Source: Muricoccus nepalensis (GTDB taxonomy: Bacteria; Pseudomonadota; Alphaproteobacteria; Acetobacterales; Acetobacteraceae). From it: a stretch of 64,000 nt of DNA. Shown here in pieces: positions 60,971 through 64,000 of the stretch (the first letter of the stretch is position 1; each line of letters starts with the position of its first letter). The position numbers and the translations under genes were made by a program. The DNA lies in assembly GCF_006438825.1 (NCBI RefSeq), contig NZ_RCZP01000015.1, positions 18,619-82,618 on the forward strand, in the 5' to 3' direction. Under the pieces are notes generated by a model. The model saw nothing but the letters and a program-made list of their open reading frames with translations. It did no database searches and was not told where the DNA came from.

Positions 60971-62485
60971 TGTTGAAAAAGGCGCTGCTGCCTTCCGGCT
61001 GAGCCTGCCGCCTTGATTGGCTACCGCCCCGAAGGCTGCTCGCGCATCAGCCTGGCAGGGCTGACGGCACGCCGGTGGGGATCAGCTTGGCGAGCTTGCG
61101 CAGGTTCTGGGCGGCGGCTGCGAGGTGGAACTCGTCGCGGGCGCCACACGGGCCTCGCAGCCGCGATCGGTCGAGGCGCAGGATGCGCTTGAGGTGGGCG
61201 AACAGCATGTCGACCTTCTTTCGCTTACATCGGGAGACGGCATAGGCGTCGGTCTTGGCGATGTCGCGCGCCATGTCCCGGGCGCCCTCGTTGATGGAGC
61301 GCAGAACCTTACGGGCGGACTGCTTCGGGCAGCAGCGCTCCTTCAGTGCACAGGGCCCACAGTCGTGCTTGGTGGCGCGGTAGCGCATGAGGCCTTCGGC
61401 TTCGACCCCGACCCGAGGCTGCTGGAACTGACGCCGGTAGTGCATCAGCTCCTTCCCGGCAGGGCAGACGTAGAGGTCGCGCTCGTGGTCGTAGGTGAAG
61501 TCGGAGCGGCTGAACGTACCGTCCTTGCGGGTCGACTTGTCGAACACCGGTATGTGCGGCTCGATCCCCTGCTCGTGCACCAGCCAGTCGAGCATGGCCG
61601 CCGAGCCGTAGCCGGTGTCGGCTACCAGGCGCTCGGGCCACAGGCCGAACGTTTCTGCCGTGCGGGTCAGCATGGTCTGCGCGGCGCCCACTTCGGCCTG
61701 GCGCACGGCCGTGGTAGCCTCCACGTCCACAATGACGGCGTGCTCCACGTCGATCAGATAGTTGTCGCAGCAGGCGGGGCCACCGGCGGCGGCCGTCCAG
61801 CGCGCTGCCGGGTCGGTCGGCGAGATGAACTTGGGTTCGACCTCGGTGGCGGCACCGAATGCGGCATCGTCCAGTACGGTCAGGTACTCGGTCACGGCGC
61901 GGGTGGTGCTCTCGGGGTCCAGCTCCTCGCGGCTGGCGACGCCCTTCTGCCGGTGCGCATCGGCCCGGATCAGGCTGGAGTCCACCGCGAAGCCCTGGCC
62001 GCCCACGATGCCCTCGGCCATGCAGCGCCGCACGGTCGCCTCGAACAGCTGACGCAGCAGGTCGCTGTCGCGGAAGCGGCCGTACCGGTTCTTGCTAAAC
62101 GTCGAGTGATCGGGCACGGCGCCGTCCAGGCCGAGGCGGCAGAACCAGCGATAGGCAAGGTTCAGATGACCTCCTCGCACAGCCGCCGCTCCGAGCGGAT
62201 GCCACAGCAGTAGCCCACCAGCAGCATGCGGATGGTCAGCTCGGGGTCGATCGAGGGGCGGCCAATGGCGCTGTAGAAGGGCTCGAGGTGCTGGCGGATG
62301 CTTCTCAGCTCGACGAAGCGGTCGATGCTGCGCAGCAGATGATCGGCGGGGACGTGCTCTTCCAGGCTGAAACCGTAGAACAAAGCCTCCTGCCGCACCG
62401 GCCGCTCGCCCATCATCGCCATGCTCTCCGCCGTCCGGAGAACTGAATCAGTCCTGGCCCGTCGCCTCAACCAACTTTTTCAACA
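60971..62485 (-). mobile_element. IS1182-family element
   Basis: TGTTGAAAAAG at 60971-60981 and its inverse CTTTTTCAACA at 62475-62485 form 11-bp terminal repeats around the split transposase gene. No target duplication was recognised. Confidence 0.75.
61047..62470 (-). pseudogene. IS1182-family transposase, split by a frameshift
   Basis: The N-terminal piece starts at 62470 and ends at 62162 with SERRLCEEVI. The rest begins near HLNLAYRWFCRLGL in another frame and runs to 61047. The missing base is one C near 62166 (GGTCATCTG for GGTCCATCTG). The core is otherwise intact, with SLIRADAHRQKG, ADTGYGSAAMLDWLV, CPKQSARKVLRSINE and VDMLFAHLKRILRLDR. Confidence 0.85.
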
Positions 62486-62587
62486 CAATCCACCCTGAGC
62501 GGACCTTCACGCCTCTGGAAGGCAGGAAGGCGGAGTGACCGTTCCTTAACCGGGTGCCTCGCAAGATAGGCTGGAAGGAGTTGTGTC

Positions 62588-63196
62588 GTGACCACCATCG
62601 CCACGATGAGCCCGGTTGTCTCGCAGCCTAGCCTTGCTGTGCAAGCCTCAACGGGCGCCGCTGCGGCTCCCTCCATTCCCTTGGCGGCGCCGCCGTCGCC
62701 CGCCGTGGTGATCTCGATCAGTCCGGGCACCCAGTCCGCCGTCTCCCACCCCAGCGACAAGACGGCAGAGCAGCGCGTCAGCTCGCTGGTGGAGGCGGTC
62801 AAGACGCACAACGACATCGCCGACGCCGTGGCGCAGATGGATTGGAAGAAGTTCGCTGAGATCGCTGGCCCGGAAAGGGCCGAGGCCGAAAAGATGGCCT
62901 CCATGAAGTACCTCTCCTACTCGGCGACCCGTCTTGGTCGGGAGTTCGGTGAGAGCAGGATCGACGTGCGGGCGGTGACCGATGAGCAGGCCGCCGTCAC
63001 CGGACAAGCTCCGGGCACGCTGAAGGTGGCGTCCTTCGCCTTCAAGTCCGGGGGCTCGTCCTACGCCGTCACCGCGAAGGAGGACGGAACGCTCGTTGGC
63101 ACTCGCGACGGCGAGGCGTGGAAGACTTGGAAGACGATCCCCTCCCACGCTGCCCGCGCCGCCTCTGATGCTGGGGCGGCCTTGGCGACGCTCTAA
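62588..63196 (+). CDS. Unknown protein with Ala/Pro-rich N-terminus
   Basis: 202 aa from a GTG preceded by AAGGAG. The first 45 residues are low-complexity Ala/Pro/Ser (SIPLAAPPSPAVVISISPGT). A helical part follows (EQRVSSLVEAVKTHNDIADA, then MDWKKFAEIAG). The final part may be a small beta domain (KVASFAFKSGGSSYAVTAKE). The pattern recalls unnamed alphaproteobacterial proteins, but no function is assignable. Confidence 0.65.
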   Translation: MTTIATMSPVVSQPSLAVQASTGAAAAPSIPLAAPPSPAVVISISPGTQSAVSHPSDKTAEQRVSSLVEAVKTHNDIADAVAQMDWKKFAEIAGPERAEAEKMASMKYLSYSATRLGREFGESRIDVRAVTDEQAAVTGQAPGTLKVASFAFKSGGSSYAVTAKEDGTLVGTRDGEAWKTWKTIPSHAARAASDAGAALATL

Positions 63197-63328
63197 GGCA
63201 TCCTCTCGCCGTCCGGTGCAGGTGCGGTCGCTGGTTCGCTCGGGCTGCTCTCGATGAGCGTTTGACCGAAGGTAGTGCCGGAAGAAGCTTTCCTTGAAGT
63301 CCTTCGACTTCCTTGAGTTCAGGTCATT

Positions 63329-64000
63329 CTAGCCTTTGCTGGACCCTGTTGAACCTGCCTTCCTCATCAACCGACGCAGGTGACCTCGGAGGGACGTTTT
63401 GTCGGGCTTCTCAGCAAAAGCTCGAACTCTGCTACCCAGGTCGTCCTCAAGCTGCTGCACCAATCCGAGATGAGCTTGGTAACGGAAGCCGGACATCTCC
63501 TTCGCCGCTGCGACCAGCGCCCGTTCGGCAGCCGCTTTCGCCTCTCCGGCATCTCCAAGTTCTTTCAGGATCAGCGCACGAGCCGCGTTCCATCGGTATT
63601 GCTCAAGCGGAAAAGTCGGCCGAGATCGGCTTCTATCCAAGATGTTGAGTGCACGGTCGTACAAGTCAGTTAAACACTGAGTGGCAATCAGAACCGGAAG
63701 GTCAACATAGGCTTGCGTTAGGAGGTTAGGGGATAAGCCTTCCCTTGCAAGGGCGGCTTCATAGCAAGCCACCGCCGCACGAACCTCACCAAGGACGAGG
63801 TAAGATTCAGCACGCTGAACATGAGCTTGAGCATGCGCGGCATCCTCTCCCAAAGCAAAATACTGGTCGAGAAGCCGTAGCGCCACCTGTGGATAATTCT
63901 TCGTCAGATAGGATGCTTGGATTCGAAGGTAGTCAGCCTTCTTCGTTGCTCGGCCAAGGCGATCAGCAAATGCTTCTTCGATGGTCTCGCTCCACTCCGT
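63329..64000 (-). CDS. TPR-repeat protein, partial
   Basis: The frame remains open to the window end; a GTG at 63886 is internal. Repeats have the helix-turn-helix layout of TPR: AHAQAHVQRAESYLVLGEV, then RAAVACYEAALAREG, QYRWNAARALILKELGDAGE and AKAAAERAL. The C-terminus is basic. TPR proteins scaffold partners; in such an island a regulator of the Rap or Xre-TPR type is possible, but no DNA-binding part is visible in this window. Confidence 0.75.
   Translation of the reverse strand, partial: TEWSETIEEAFADRLGRATKKADYLRIQASYLTKNYPQVALRLLDQYFALGEDAAHAQAHVQRAESYLVLGEVRAAVACYEAALAREGLSPNLLTQAYVDLPVLIATQCLTDLYDRALNILDRSRSRPTFPLEQYRWNAARALILKELGDAGEAKAAAERALVAAAKEMSGFRYQAHLGLVQQLEDDLGSRVRAFAEKPDKTSLRGHLRRLMRKAGSTGSSKG

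Noticed and set aside
61125-62213. 362-codon plus-strand frame opposite the IS1182 transposase
   Set aside because: Shadow of the transposase; His/Val/Gly-rich with no domain.
1-64000. CRISPR array or Cas genes near the Tn7-like operon
   Set aside because: No regularly spaced direct repeats and no Cas-like protein were seen in the window, so a CRISPR-guided Tn7-like element is not supported here.
1-64000. tRNA or rRNA genes as island attachment sites
   Set aside because: No cloverleaf-type sequence or rRNA segment was recognised by eye; a covariance search would be needed to exclude them fully.

Overview
The window is GC-rich DNA with alphaproteobacterial character: IS3, IS5, IS110 and IS1182 transposases, an H-NS/HvrA-type silencer, DUF421 and DUF3616 proteins. 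An Acetobacteraceae/Rhodospirillales or Methylobacterium-like host fits best, but no rRNA or core housekeeping gene is present to settle it. Almost everything is accessory: defence genes, a Tn7-like transposon, IS elements and decayed genes. It reads as a defence and mobile-element island or a plasmid segment.

Layout. 1-1300: 3' part of an IS3-family element whose transposase carries an exact 198-bp in-frame tandem duplication. 2.1-4.5 kb: a glutathione S-transferase gene broken by an amber codon, a small ORF and a secreted DUF3616 protein. 4.9-13.4 kb (minus): a four-gene operon made of an SH3-domain membrane protein, a membrane-anchored TerB protein, a BrxD-like ATPase and an Lhr-like helicase. 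The last three match the Shango anti-phage system. 13.6-14.9 kb: an intact 1292-bp IS3-family element with a 3-bp target duplication. 15.2-26.6 kb (plus): a DUF5710-SF1 helicase, an HhH-GPD-like protein, an AddB-like nuclease with an AddA-like helicase-nuclease, and a small unknown protein. 27.3-30.8 kb: H-NS-like and winged-helix regulators, an unknown protein and a DUF421 membrane protein. 31.4-42.9 kb (plus): four same-strand genes, namely a 1287-aa nuclease-like/helical protein, a 1607-aa NERD + two pseudokinases + SF1 helicase, a 501-aa unknown and a phosphoribosyltransferase. This is the best candidate for an undescribed defence system. 43.6-44.6 kb: a nuclease-like protein with a RAMA/DUF4357-like C-terminus, then an IS110 remnant. 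45.8-47.5 kb: an AbiEi/AbiEii toxin-antitoxin pair with an altered toxin motif.

47.9-54.8 kb holds a compact Tn7-like transposition operon: TnsA endonuclease, a second TnsA-like protein lacking every catalytic residue, TnsB, TnsC and an unusually long TniQ with extra helix-turn-helix motifs. 55.1-58.5 kb is bounded by 17-bp inverted repeats of an IS5-family element with matching TTA flanks. It contains a small membrane protein, an NlpC/P60-like protein, a cupin, an SGNH hydrolase and the IS5 transposase. 58.6-64 kb has a GNAT acetyltransferase, a metallophosphoesterase, a frameshifted histidine phosphatase, a frameshifted IS1182 element, an unknown protein and the end of a TPR protein that runs off the window.

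Functionally the window is a stack of independent anti-phage modules interspersed with transposons. H-NS-like and winged-helix regulators lie in the middle. Several pseudogenes each need only one base change to be restored, which suggests recent decay.
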